DNA of 64,000 nt from Symsagittifera roscoffensis (taxonomy: Eukaryota; Xenacoelomorpha; Acoela; Convolutidae), in NCBI RefSeq assembly GCF_963678635.1, contig NC_087065.1:26867254-26931253 (forward strand), read 5' to 3'. Below the pieces are notes generated by a model that did not search any database, had not been told where the DNA came from, and was given only the letters and a program-made list of their open reading frames with translations. Positions 48,101 to 57,256 of this stretch are shown in pieces. The translations under genes were made by a program, and so were the position numbers. Each line of letters begins with the position of its first letter. The stretch's first letter is position 1.

Positions 48101-49701
48101 CGTAGCCGCACGGTTGATGGATTTCAATTGTTTGCGTGCTAGATTTTCGCGGATCAGGTTGCGGTCCGTATACTGGTAAGAGCAGTGACTCCAAATCAAA
48201 GTAGATTACTCTGGGTACGTACCAACGAGCTGTTAAGTTTTTGAACTTGTGGTCATCTTTTCCCGGCTTGGGCATTGTTATGACGACATCTTCGTCTTGG
48301 TAGCACAGTTCTTGATGTCTTCTCAGAGTTTCGAATGAAGCGCATGTGTGGAAACATTTGCGACAAATCTCAGATTGAAATCGGTGCACTTTGTGCCGCA
48401 CGTACTCGACCAGTTTCTGGAGATCACTTATCAACACATAGTGATATTTTGATCCATCTGTCAGCAGCAACAAGTCCACAATCAGGCTAGTAGTGAATCT
48501 GCTCGATACTCTTATGGGCAACAATTCGCCATCGTTGTACCTGAACAGAAAAATAATTTTTATACCTAGGTTTGGAATGAAATAAAAAGGGTGTTTGAAT
48601 AGGTGAAGAACATTATTGAAGGAATTTTAAAATTTTTAGAAGGCAATTAGAATTTGCTTACCGGAAGACGTTGATTTGACAATTGTTCAATTTTTCAAAT
48701 CTGTCCATATCCATCAGACCCATTGGCATTTCGTATTCCCCATTGATTTTCACAATTCCTTCTTTGCCGAGATTGTAGGTTGAGACTTTGTTTTTCTCCA
48801 GCCACCGTCTAGATGTGGGGTAGAGGGCCGGCTCATTCACATTGTGATATGCGGCAACAAAGCAGTAGAGAAAGCAACGGTCATCATCTTTAGTGTTGAT
48901 ATTTGTGAGCAGAGTAGATGCTGCGCTGAGTGCATCAGGTAGCTCGAGGTAGGATCCTGCTCTTATTGGTGAGAAGGCCGCGAAACTGATTTGCAATTTT
49001 TCAATTCTGTCGATAATCCATCCGCTACCATGAGAAGAGAACGAATTGACTTGGTTGACCATATGTTCAATCAGTTCCAAGAATTGAACCCCAGCTATTC
49101 CCTCGAAGTACACTGTCAATGTCTTAGTGTTCAGAAACAGCATGGTCCTTTCGAAGTTTCCACTGTCCCCGTCTTGCACAGTGGGAATTTTGATAATTCC
49201 CACTTCCACGTGGAATTGCACCTTGTTCGGGCCCTCTTTGACCCTTTCCAGTATAAGAGCATCTATTTCCTCCTTGTTTTGCATCATGACTTGAAGCAAA
49301 TCCATTTCTTTTTCACCAACTTTGAGATCGTATCGACGCAATTTGCCTCTGAACGCGCTTTCCGTTGGGGCAGCGGAAGACGTCGTCTCAATGCCGTCCC
49401 AAACTGGCAATGCGTGCTTCTTCAGCAAGTGTTGTCCATAGCTTTCCGCGGTGAGAAATATTGTATGGCAATAGATACAATGACTATTCGAAGTCATGTC
49501 ATGTACCAGCTCGACGTGCTCTCGGGCTTCCGACAAACTCTCGAATGACTCGAGACACTCATCGCAAACAGTTTGAGGAGGAGGGGGAGGAAGGATCTTG
49601 TGAACTTTTTGCTCATGTCTTCTCAAGTTCCTTTTAGAGCTCAGTATTTTTCCGCACTGCTGGCAAGGAACAGGTGTCGCGATAGAAGTAGAGTTCGGCA
49701 T
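45122..49701 (-). CDS. Polinton protein-primed family B DNA polymerase, spliced
   Basis: Exons 48662-49701, 45968-48540 and about 45638-45122, roughly 1,376 codons. Exon 1 starts at ATG 49701 and encodes three C2H2 zinc fingers (CQQCGKILSSKRNLRRH and two more). Its CG|GTAAGC donor joins TTCTGTTCAG|G in frame. Exon 2 has exonuclease motifs YFDLES and HNLSNYDLHF, an endonuclease-VII-like CWIC..DHCHYTNKFLGWAHNECN zinc/HNH module, then polymerase motifs DANNLYGG, NSAFGKTMES and SDTDSF. Exon 3 holds the conserved end KLALSPFDSKRFLLFDGI, then an acidic and Lys/Arg-rich tail. It would copy the element by protein-primed synthesis. Exon 3 is broken by one base at the T run 45544-45548. The splice GTAAAT/TTTAG between exons 2 and 3 is inferred from frame and conservation. 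Confidence 0.88.
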
Positions 49702-50411
49702 TGTTTGTTGAAGTGACTGAAGTAATTCAGGAAAATTTCAAGAAAATTCAGTTCAGGAGAATTTCAAGTAGAACTGGTTATGAAAAAGCAAAAGCGAGAA
49801 GTGACTAGCACCAAAAAACTTTGCGGGTAAGGGCAAGTAGAAGCCATTAACGAGAGTTATACTTCGCCGTCTTGGCAATAAGTACTTTCCTTTCCAAAAA
49901 CAGGGTTTATTCTAGCTTTAAGCTCTATATGTCTCATCACTCTGCTCAAGTGCAGGGGTTTTGTATACTAAAAACTGATTCATTTACAGCCTCAAACTTT
50001 TGCTGTTAATTTTAAGGGTTAGCGATAAAGTTTTGGCTTTTTTTAGGGGACTGGTTTAGACTTTCAATTAACATTTCAGCACTAAATTACAAAATTTAAT
50101 GCTTAGAATGATTCAGATAGAGCCTAAAACTTTTTCTGACTAATTTTAACCGTGAAACAGTAATTTCCTAATGATTTCAAGCCCACTTCTTGGTTAGCGT
50201 AAATAGCTATAATAAAAAGTAGATTTATGAGATAAAAGTATTCAGAAAGTAAAGCCCTCAACTAACTTATTAAGTTGAAATAAACTAGTAAACTTAAAAA
50301 ATGAAAATTTTGCAAATTTGACACCTTGATAGTTACCGATGCATGATAAGCATAGATTGTCATTTGAATGTGTAAAAGATATCGGAATCAAAGTTTCCTT
50401 CATGTCATTCA
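49702..50411. other. Upstream region of PolB, AT-rich
   Basis: No ORF that I can support. It should hold the PolB promoter (minus strand); no clear TATA box was picked out. It ends at the left inverted repeat of the nested module. Confidence 0.4.
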
Positions 50412-50530
50412 GTGTCCCGTGAAACATTTCATATCATGTCCTTCGAAATATTAAGGCATGACCGTTTGGTTTAAGGGGCAATAGCTAACCCGGCGTTGCT
50501 CGTCGCTACGCTCCTCGGGAACGCCTCCCG
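50412..50530 (+). repeat. Left inverted repeat of the nested 3.7 kb module
   Basis: About 119 bases, reverse complement of 53990-54108 with about ten differences. Shared blocks include CCTTCGAAATATTAAGGCATG, CCGTTTGGTTTAAGGG, CAATAGCTAACCCGGCG and CTCGTCGCTACGCTCCTCGG. Far more G/C-rich at its inner half than the surroundings. Confidence 0.88.
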
Positions 50531-51728
50531 TTCTGTAATTTCAAGTGAAATTTTTTTTTCAAAATAAAGGAAAACCTCAAACTTTTTATGTTGTGAAAAA
50601 AGGAAAAGTAATGTTTAAAAAAGTGTCTTTTAAATCTATCAACAAAAAAACCAGTAAGTTTTGTGGGACCTTGAGCACAGTTCTACTGGTCAAGTTCGAA
50701 ATTCAAAAAACATAATTTTTTAACTTCTTTTTTCCTTCATTTTTAGCTTGAATTATTCGTTCTCGTTTTAAATTCAAGTGAATGTGGTTTGAAATTTTTA
50801 AGAGCTATCTGATACGTAATTAGGACAAGCGTAGAAATTAAAAAAAAATAATTATAGCCCAATCAATGAGAGTAGACGCTTAAAAAGTTGTGATTTTTTG
50901 AGAAAATCTGATTTTTGTGAAAATATTGAAAAAAAATTGGGAAAAAATTTTTTTATCTCCAAATCCATTGAAACTACCCTCAATCAATTTGCCATGAATT
51001 TATGAGCAGGGTTAAGGGTCATGTTCATTTTTCGAAAAAAAAAACATAAATTTTCTTTTTTTTCACATTTTTACCAAAAAATTGTCCGTTTTACACCCAA
51101 AACATGTATATGAATGTAATATAATGCAGATTTATGGCTTAAAACACTCTCTGTTACTTTGCGTAAGACCTGGCTAACCCCACCGGGCACAAAGTATGAT
51201 GAGAGAGAGAGAACAGAGAGTGTTTGATAAAAAAAGCCAAATAAATATGGTTGGACTACCAACAAGAAAATGTTGGACCCTTCCATATTTATCTTTCTTT
51301 TGAAAAGAAAGCAATATCCCGAAAAGGATATTCCAAATGGGGTTCACTACTGAGCAAGTGTATTTATCTCTCTCTCTCTCTCTATCTCTCTCATTCTTTC
51401 TCAAACAAAAATTTTAGCGTAAAATTATTCTCGATTTGAGATTTTTTTCTAGTTTTTCTCTAAGATTTTGCTGAAAACTTTACGGGGCAAACTTTAATTG
51501 ATCTATTAAGCAAAATAAAAACTGAGACAAAAAATATACACACAGTACTGTTAAAACAGCTTAGAAGTCAAATCAAACAAAAATGAAAATATAAAACCTT
51601 GGAATAATATTTGAAACAAAGGAAAGTTTTTTGTTTAAGTTATTAGAAACCTCGAAACTGTAGTTTTCTCTTTTTTGGCGCATAGCAAGCTGCATTTGGA
51701 GGAGTGCCTTGAATGAGATCTGGGGTGA
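50531..51728. other. Non-coding part of the module, with GA/CT palindrome
   Basis: No gene seen. An imperfect palindrome of about 200 bases is centred near 51270. It pairs GA repeats (about 51200-51220) with CT repeats (51367-51393), and ATAAATATGG (51240) with CCATATTTAT (51284). The rest is A/T-run DNA. Confidence 0.45.
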
Positions 51729-52286
51729 CTAGATCAATTGTCTCCGCACTAGATGAAACCCGAGATCCGAATAGGAAGTTGATTGTTCTGGAGTTGAAAC
51801 TGCTCCCCTAACAAACGACTCGGGAGACATTGCTGTCGGAATATCCCAGTACGCTTCGCGCTCTGCATAGTCACGAATACATCCCTCCTGATTTTCATAC
51901 AACGGCATTGACTCGCAGTCATACGCGAAGAGAATTTTTCTTGGAGACTGCTCGAGCGAGGTTGTGTCGTTTATCTCCGTCTTTTCTAATGCCGGATAGC
52001 TCTCGTGAATAGTGCAACTCTCGTACATTGGTTTTCGATTCTGTCTAAGTAGATCGATGTGATCAAGGAGGTAGTTCGGCAGCATGATATGACTTTTTGT
52101 AGTCCATTCCTCCTTTTGATTCTCGTCGTTTTTTCGGGGAGCCAAGTCATTGAACGGACTTGCTGTAGACGGAGAGACTCTCTCTTTCTGTTGATGGATG
52201 ACTGCAATCGACTCTCTCGTGTATGTTTGGTAGATAATTGTTCTTTCTCGATCAGACACTGAGATTATTTGTAAAGGACTAGTCAT
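51729..52286 (-). CDS. Unknown 185-residue protein in the nested module
   Basis: ATG at 52286, TGA/TAG-free to 51729. Opens MTSPLQIISVSDRERTIIYQ. The mid region has short motifs with bulky residues (MLPNYLLDHIDLLRQNRKPM, ILFAYDCESMPLYENQEG); YDCESMPLY loosely resembles an exonuclease D-x-E, but without further motifs that is not a call. No signal peptide or TM segment. It is divergent from the two plus-strand genes at 52913, with a shared intergenic region of about 625 bases that may be a bidirectional promoter. I do not recognise the family. Confidence 0.55.
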   Translation of the reverse strand: MTSPLQIISVSDRERTIIYQTYTRESIAVIHQQKERVSPSTASPFNDLAPRKNDENQKEEWTTKSHIMLPNYLLDHIDLLRQNRKPMYESCTIHESYPALEKTEINDTTSLEQSPRKILFAYDCESMPLYENQEGCIRDYAEREAYWDIPTAMSPESFVRGAVSTPEQSTSYSDLGFHLVRRQLI

Positions 52287-52912
52287 GACTTGAAGAGGTT
52301 TAAAGTTTTGTTAAAATGAAATGACTGAACTACCGAAATGAAATTGAGAGAATGAAAAGTATGAAAAGTTTATTAATGAGAATGAGATCAGGAAAGGGGT
52401 GGCATAGTTCAATTAGGTCAAAGCTAATAATTTTTTAGGCGAGGCTATCAAATTTTATTCAATCTTTTAAGCATGACGCCTGAGGTCATGTTAGGAATGA
52501 ATGTGAAAACCCGATTTTTTAGATTTATGTGACAGCTTTATTATAGTGGCTACGGGCGAAAGCACTCAAAATCAAGTTTTCATGATAGTTTGCCGGACAA
52601 TCATTGTTATGCTGTTAGAAATTCATTACCATGATTCATAACAGTCATTAAAATAACCGTCACAATAAATAACACTAGAAGATTTTTAGACAATAGCCGG
52701 GGGAAAAAGTAACTAAATACCCATATGAAAAGAGGTTTATCGTTAAAGAAATTATATCCTTGGTGATTAAGTCTTATCAATATGGCTTAGGGCGCTCGTA
52801 AACTTTATCACCTAAATTTTTACTTTGGGAGCGCATGATCTGTCTCGTATACTGTGATCAGTCATTCTTCAACGTTCCACACTAAAAACCAGTTGGTTGT
52901 TATTCATTTATA
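52287..52912. promoter_or_regulatory. Divergent intergenic region of the module
   Basis: Lies between a minus-strand and a plus-strand gene. TCAGTC at 52858-52863, 50 bases before the plus-strand ATG, fits the animal initiator (TCAKTY). No firm TATA box. Promoter function is inferred from position. Confidence 0.3.
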
Positions 52913-53272
52913 ATGTACGCTTCTCTTGACACGGATGTAGAATATTTTGATGATTTTAGGGATATATCTTCGAATGATAAACGTTTAGTTAGAGTCGGTG
53001 CAAAAACATTCGCACAGACCGGTACTTACATAACTATCAAATTGTACAAAAAAGACGAAGAGGGAACTTTCAAGTATCGACAAGGAATAACTTTGTCAAC
53101 TGGTGAATTCGAGTCCTTGGCGGACAATTACACAAAAATTAAAAGGTTGACGAAAGCAAAAAACTGCGACGTGACTGAAAAACTTAGAAAAAAGCGAAAC
53201 AAATCTAAAAAATCTTCATGCTCTGAAAAGGAATGCGAAAGTGAAAACGATGATAACTGTCGGGTTGTGTAA
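52913..53272 (+). CDS. PC4-like ssDNA-binding protein in the nested module
   Basis: 119 residues from ATG 52913 to TAA. Residues about 36-75 (TGTYITIKLYKKDEEGTF, then GITLSTGEFESLA) follow the beta-sheet and GI.L...E...L helix pattern of the transcriptional coactivator PC4/p15 fold, which binds single-stranded DNA as a dimer. The N-terminus is acidic with an FDDF motif; the C-terminus is a Lys/Arg tract (EKLRKKRNKSKKSSC) then Ser/Glu/Cys-rich. Unlike nearly all other genes of the Polinton it is on the plus strand, 37 bases before the next gene. A role in binding replicating or displaced strand DNA is inferred. Confidence 0.7.
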   Translation: MYASLDTDVEYFDDFRDISSNDKRLVRVGAKTFAQTGTYITIKLYKKDEEGTFKYRQGITLSTGEFESLADNYTKIKRLTKAKNCDVTEKLRKKRNKSKKSSCSEKECESENDDNCRVV

Positions 53273-53309
53273 CATTATCAACTCGTTATTCGATTGAAAC
53301 TTCAAAGCA

Positions 53310-53936
53310 ATGGTTGAAGCAATGTATGAGAAATCCCCTGATTATTTCAAACAGTTCCGTAAAAATTACAAATTTTTCATCCTGAATCATGAACCCAACT
53401 TTTCAGGCTTCGCTTCAAAAGCAAATTTTGCAGTATCCTCCCATTCGAATAAATTAGATTTTTGCAACCATTCGATTGACAACGAAAAACATTATCATGT
53501 GCTGGTAGAATTTACGAAAGAGTCTACCGATTTACTTAACAAGATGACTTCAAAAGCCTTCGTTGTTCCTTGTCTTCTCTCTACATTCAAATATTTAATT
53601 TTGGGTTGCTCCAACTATGAATTGTCTGGCCCTCTGATGGAAAAACTGAAAATAGCTGTGAATTATAACTCCATCAACAACTTAGATGTTAGTGGTGTTC
53701 CAGTTCGCAGACGATTGCCTCAAGTTTGCTTCGGCTCGCAGACTAAATCTGTTCAAACTCAAACTGACCTGATTACTAACGTAACAATTGAACGCTTTAC
53801 TAATATTTTGAATGGTGAAAACGCTGCTGAGTTTTCTAAAATAATTGACATAATTTTAAGTGGGTATGGTTGTATGGAAATTGATTCAAACACTTTGTTT
53901 GTGAAATTTATCATGGAGAAGAAATTCAAGTTTTAA
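53310..53936 (+). CDS. Unknown 208-residue protein with HUH-like motif in the nested module
   Basis: ATG 53310, TAA 53936, same strand as and 37 bases after the PC4-like gene. Opens MVEAMYEKSPDYFKQFRKNY; residues 21-27 (KFFILNH) and 61-68 (HYHVLVEF) look like strand 1 and the metal-binding His-x-His strand of HUH/rolling-circle Rep domains. The order fits, but no convincing Tyr-x-x-Lys nucleophile motif is seen and no helicase domain follows, so a replication-initiator role is a hypothesis. The C-terminal half includes SVQTQTDLITNVT, which looks like a short linear motif. It could equally be a Polinton lineage-specific protein. Confidence 0.6.
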   Translation: MVEAMYEKSPDYFKQFRKNYKFFILNHEPNFSGFASKANFAVSSHSNKLDFCNHSIDNEKHYHVLVEFTKESTDLLNKMTSKAFVVPCLLSTFKYLILGCSNYELSGPLMEKLKIAVNYNSINNLDVSGVPVRRRLPQVCFGSQTKSVQTQTDLITNVTIERFTNILNGENAAEFSKIIDIILSGYGCMEIDSNTLFVKFIMEKKFKF

Positions 53937-53989
53937 ATATTGGTTTTCTTTCGCTCTTGTATATCAAAAAAAAAATGTTACTACACAAG

Positions 53990-54108
53990 CGGGAGGCGTT
54001 CCCGAGGAGCGTAGCGACGAGCACCGCCGGGTTAGCTATTGTCCCTTAAACCAAACGGCCATGCCTTAATATTTCGAAGGACTTGATATGAAACTTTTCG
54101 CGGTACAC
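53990..54108 (-). repeat. Right inverted repeat of the nested 3.7 kb module
   Basis: Reverse complement of 50412-50530. The outer edge is at CGGTACAC (54108) against GTGTCCCG (50412). No matching short direct repeat flanks the pair, so a target-site duplication is not evident. Confidence 0.88.
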
Positions 54109-54198
54109 ATAAACTTGCAGAAAAAAATTTGTTGTTAATAAGAATGAATTGAAAAAAATACTAATTTATAAATTTTACAAAAACATCAATAAATTAAT

Positions 54199-54636
54199 TT
54201 AGAATAACATATGTTTGGCAAATCTTATCAAATCATGATCATTAAGTTTGAAACCTATTGGAAATTTGTTTGTAATTAAAACATGAGCAACATAAATACA
54301 ATAAAGTCCGCATAACACTGAATCAGCTGATTGTATTGGTTTTTTCAACAGTAGTTGATTTCCCTCGTGAATTGTACGTCGCATATTCTTGTACACGAGG
54401 GGATAATCACATAATCGTTTACCTAGAGGATCTGCGAAGAATAACTGTCCTCCAGCTTGAGCAAAAAGCAACCAGTGGGTTCCAGGTTGATCCGATGGTG
54501 AGGCATTCATAATCATGAACGTATTATCGTTTTTCAGTACTGAAGAGCATGGCAAATCTGCCGGAAAAACACCTCTAAAGCGATGTTTCAAATGTTTACA
54601 ACGGTTAATAATTTCTACTAGTTGAAGATTATCCAT
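54199..54636 (-). CDS. Adenain-like cysteine protease (Polinton PRO)
   Basis: 145 residues from ATG 54636. The catalytic set of adenovirus-type maturation proteases is in order: His54 in GTHWLLF, Asp69 in FFADPLG, Gln102 in IQSADS and Cys109 in VLCGLYC. Length is close to other Polinton proteases. It would process capsid and core precursors inside the particle. It ends eight bases downstream of the major-capsid gene stop, in the same minus-strand gene run. AATAAA-type signals lie within the AT-rich DNA after 54199. Confidence 0.9.
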   Translation of the reverse strand: MDNLQLVEIINRCKHLKHRFRGVFPADLPCSSVLKNDNTFMIMNASPSDQPGTHWLLFAQAGGQLFFADPLGKRLCDYPLVYKNMRRTIHEGNQLLLKKPIQSADSVLCGLYCIYVAHVLITNKFPIGFKLNDHDLIRFAKHMLF

Positions 54637-54643
54637 GTCTATC

Positions 54644-55960
54644 TTAGGTCATAAGAGTGTTTTTGGTAATTTTTCTATCTGAACGCACATAAACTGTTGA
54701 TGCACGCTCTCCCATAAACAATAACTCGACGTTATTACCGAGACCTGCGTCAAACTTGAGTTCGAGCGAAATAGTGCAATTGGTCAATTCAGGATGAATA
54801 AAATCGTGTGAAGCCTCCTGAGTAGACGTGAGATCAAAAGCCATAATATAATGATTATCATAATTAGCGAGACTGATTCCATGACTAGTGTTTAAAACAA
54901 AATCAAGAGCCTCAAGCGTATTGTAATAAATTCTTTTATTGTCTGATGTTGAGATGGGAGTTCCGGCAATGGGTAGACCGTTTCTGTACACAATGATCTC
55001 ATTCAACCCAAATTTCTGGTAATGAAAAGGGTTTGTTCTATTAGTACCCAAATATGCTTCGTTTATGCTCATTGCTACTATCATTCTTCGAACAGGTTCT
55101 TTTGCAAAAACATCCTCTTGTCGCCAGCTTTGTACTCCTGCAGTTGCGAGAAACGTTTTTGGTATTACTTCGATGTAATTGTAAATTGCCGGGTTCTTCA
55201 ACAAAGTTTTTTCTATTGATGAGAGAACATAGTCAGTCACAGTCATCTTTCTGACATAGAGGTTAGCTTCGATTATTTGGACCTTGTAGTGTTTAGCTGC
55301 ATCTTCAGATATGACAACAAAATCATTAGGAGAACGTCTAAGAGACAATCTTATTGTCACACCGCTAAGTAGATGCTTGTCACACGACAAAAAGTCGCAA
55401 GCAATTTTACCAAATAGCTTCAGCTCGCTCGAGGCCGCAACGAGACCTTTACGCTCCGTAACATCATCAGCTCTCCTTCCAGCACCGTCAATGGCTGATG
55501 GATTTTCTTCATAATAATAACCTTGACAAGCCAACCATGTTTTCTTGGCATCATTACCGTATGAAAACTCGGTCTCAATAAAGCTTTTATGGGCAAAATT
55601 AGCATTGGTAGTTGATATTTTTTCACCATTCAGAGACAGTGTACACTCAGAAAATAATGAAGATAAAGGATTGTTAACAAAATACGGCGTATCTCTGTTT
55701 GCCGCCTCTGTAGCATGCGTTCGAAGCACGTTTCCATTGCTTCGAACAATTCGTGCAACTATTTCCAAACGAGTACGTTGAAGATCGATGAAATTATTTC
55801 TGTCGCCGAGTACTTCAAACTCGAGCATAGGACCATCAGGAGAGTAGGAAGGTCCAATTTTTTGGGTGAATGCATTTTCAAAAGTGACAAGTAAAGGCGG
55901 TTTCTCAAATAAGTCCAAGGAGCTGTGAGTTGCTTCACTCGGGATTAAATTAGAAATCAT
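54644..55960 (-). CDS. Major capsid protein, double jelly-roll (Polinton MCP)
   Basis: 438 residues from ATG 55960. It is a beta-rich, soluble protein with the hallmarks of Polinton capsid proteins: LSSLFSECTLSLNGEKIS near residue 100, KSFIETEFSYG, KIACDFLSCDKHLLSGVTIRLSL, YKVQIIEANLYVRKM and NPFHYQKFGLNEIIVYRNG. This family was long annotated as an F54H12.2-like uncharacterised protein and is now read as a double jelly-roll capsid subunit. It forms the hexagonal shell. The first 11 bases overlap the end of the basic pVI/pX-like gene; the stop is seven bases before the protease ATG. Frame fully intact, which suggests a recent copy. Confidence 0.88.
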   Translation of the reverse strand: MISNLIPSEATHSSLDLFEKPPLLVTFENAFTQKIGPSYSPDGPMLEFEVLGDRNNFIDLQRTRLEIVARIVRSNGNVLRTHATEAANRDTPYFVNNPLSSLFSECTLSLNGEKISTTNANFAHKSFIETEFSYGNDAKKTWLACQGYYYEENPSAIDGAGRRADDVTERKGLVAASSELKLFGKIACDFLSCDKHLLSGVTIRLSLRRSPNDFVVISEDAAKHYKVQIIEANLYVRKMTVTDYVLSSIEKTLLKNPAIYNYIEVIPKTFLATAGVQSWRQEDVFAKEPVRRMIVAMSINEAYLGTNRTNPFHYQKFGLNEIIVYRNGLPIAGTPISTSDNKRIYYNTLEALDFVLNTSHGISLANYDNHYIMAFDLTSTQEASHDFIHPELTNCTISLELKFDAGLGNNVELLFMGERASTVYVRSDRKITKNTLMT

Positions 55961-56357
55961 TTTTAACCCTTGTAAAGAAATCGGAGCGACTTCTCTGTGC
56001 AGTTCGTTTTCTGGGAATGACGCGTCTCGTTTTTCGTTTAAACGCCGTCGTTCTTTTCGGATGACTTTTCCGAGATCTACTTCCTCCTCCTACTTGCTTT
56101 TTGATTGTTTTTCTAACGGTGCTTTTGAGTGCCTGCTTAGGACTTTTTCTTTTTGTTGCAACTTCTATCAGTTCTGGAGCTGCCTGAAGAAGTAGTTCTT
56201 TTCCGATTTTTTTAGCCGCGGGTATCACAAATTTTCGAGCCAGTGGAAGTGCGACTCTTCCTATTCCCAAGGCTAATGCACCGAAGCCACTGCCTCGTTG
56301 TCTATAATGCCCCGAGAAATGTGGTAGGTTTGCTTGGTTGTGGTAATATGAATCCAT
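55950..56357 (-). CDS. Basic pVI/pX-like virion protein
   Basis: 135 residues from ATG 56357 (an in-frame TTG lies nine bases upstream). The Gly-rich N-terminus (HYRQRGSGFGALALG) leads to an amphipathic helix-prone stretch (VALPLARKFVIPAAKKIGKE), then KSPKQALKSTVRKTIKKQVG and a very basic tail with many RKR/KRK groups. This matches the small basic protein that sits beside MCP in Polintons and is compared to adenovirus pVI/pX, thought to bind membranes and pack DNA. It overlaps MCP by 11 bases, and the penton gene ends six bases upstream. Confidence 0.75.
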   Translation of the reverse strand: MDSYYHNQANLPHFSGHYRQRGSGFGALALGIGRVALPLARKFVIPAAKKIGKELLLQAAPELIEVATKRKSPKQALKSTVRKTIKKQVGGGSRSRKSHPKRTTAFKRKTRRVIPRKRTAQRSRSDFFTRVKNDF

Positions 56358-56362
56358 TTTGA

Positions 56363-57256
56363 TCAATTGCTAAACTTTTGAAATTTCAAAGTCAGAACAA
56401 CTTTTCCCCCTCCAGCGAAAGGAACAAGTCCTCCAGTTTCTGTGCGCAAGTTCACAGAAATATTGGAAATATTATTGACCAAAAGTTTTTTAAAATCCAA
56501 ATTACTAAACACTTTACGATGATTCGGTTCAATTGTACATGCGTAACCGTTTTTCACTCGACGATTTGTATCAATGACTCGTAAAAGGGGTGCTTTTGTG
56601 TCTCCGACTATTTGATAATGAATTATGTCCAGATAAATAAACATAAGCTGAGTATCAGCGCATACATCAACGGGATAGTCAGCAATAAGATCTTGGGTAG
56701 AGAATGTGCTATGTTTCGTGCTTCCTTGGTTGTAACCTATATGATAACCAGTTCCATCTCTGACGCCTTTGAATCCAAGTAGACTAGGAATTTGCGGGCT
56801 TGAAAAAGTTATACCTTCCCAATAATGCAGCCATAAGGAAAGACGTTTGGTTATTGGATCTATTACGTAATCCAATTTCTCTAATTCTGTCTTTCGACGA
56901 ATCTCGTCCAGTATTTGATCAATGCTCGTATATTCTCCTTTTGTTATTTTTGCTGTTTCTCCAAGGTAAGGTCTGGAAATCTTGTCTTTCTCAACTTTCA
57001 TGCTTGCTATAACCCGATCTTTTTTGTAGTACACAATGTTGTTGTCAGTTACGTTGTTTATCTGAGTAGGGAAGGTAATTTCTGTAACTGCTACTCTCCA
57101 TTCACCTTGCAAATTTATTTCTTCACTCAGGAGATTTTTGAAGTTGGCCAGAGTGTTATCTTTAAAAACGTTCATTGATGCAGATGAAACTAGGGTAATT
57201 GTGAAGGAAGGGGGAACATTATGGGTGAAAAGGCTGTCGGAAGTGCCCTCAGTCAT
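56363..57256 (-). CDS. Penton-like minor capsid protein
   Basis: 297 residues from ATG 57256. Opens with a strand-rich region (SFTITLVSSASMNVFKDN), has LSEEINLQGEWRVAVTEITFP, then a C-terminal half with MFIYLDIIHYQIVGDTKAPLLR and VPFAGGGKVVLTLKFQK. These blocks are those of the single jelly-roll vertex protein of Polintons. The start overlaps the end of integrase by eight bases (57249-57256). It would form the five-fold vertices together with MCP. No frame breaks. Confidence 0.85.
   Translation of the reverse strand: MTEGTSDSLFTHNVPPSFTITLVSSASMNVFKDNTLANFKNLLSEEINLQGEWRVAVTEITFPTQINNVTDNNIVYYKKDRVIASMKVEKDKISRPYLGETAKITKGEYTSIDQILDEIRRKTELEKLDYVIDPITKRLSLWLHYWEGITFSSPQIPSLLGFKGVRDGTGYHIGYNQGSTKHSTFSTQDLIADYPVDVCADTQLMFIYLDIIHYQIVGDTKAPLLRVIDTNRRVKNGYACTIEPNHRKVFSNLDFKKLLVNNISNISVNLRTETGGLVPFAGGGKVVLTLKFQKFSN

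Noticed and set aside
48991-49548. 185-residue plus-strand ORF
   Set aside because: Antisense shadow of PolB exon 1, which has zinc fingers and a coherent splice.
52913-53936. Parvovirus NS1 insertion
   Set aside because: No SF3 helicase and no clear Tyr nucleophile; only an HUH-like motif remains, so the stronger claim is not supported.
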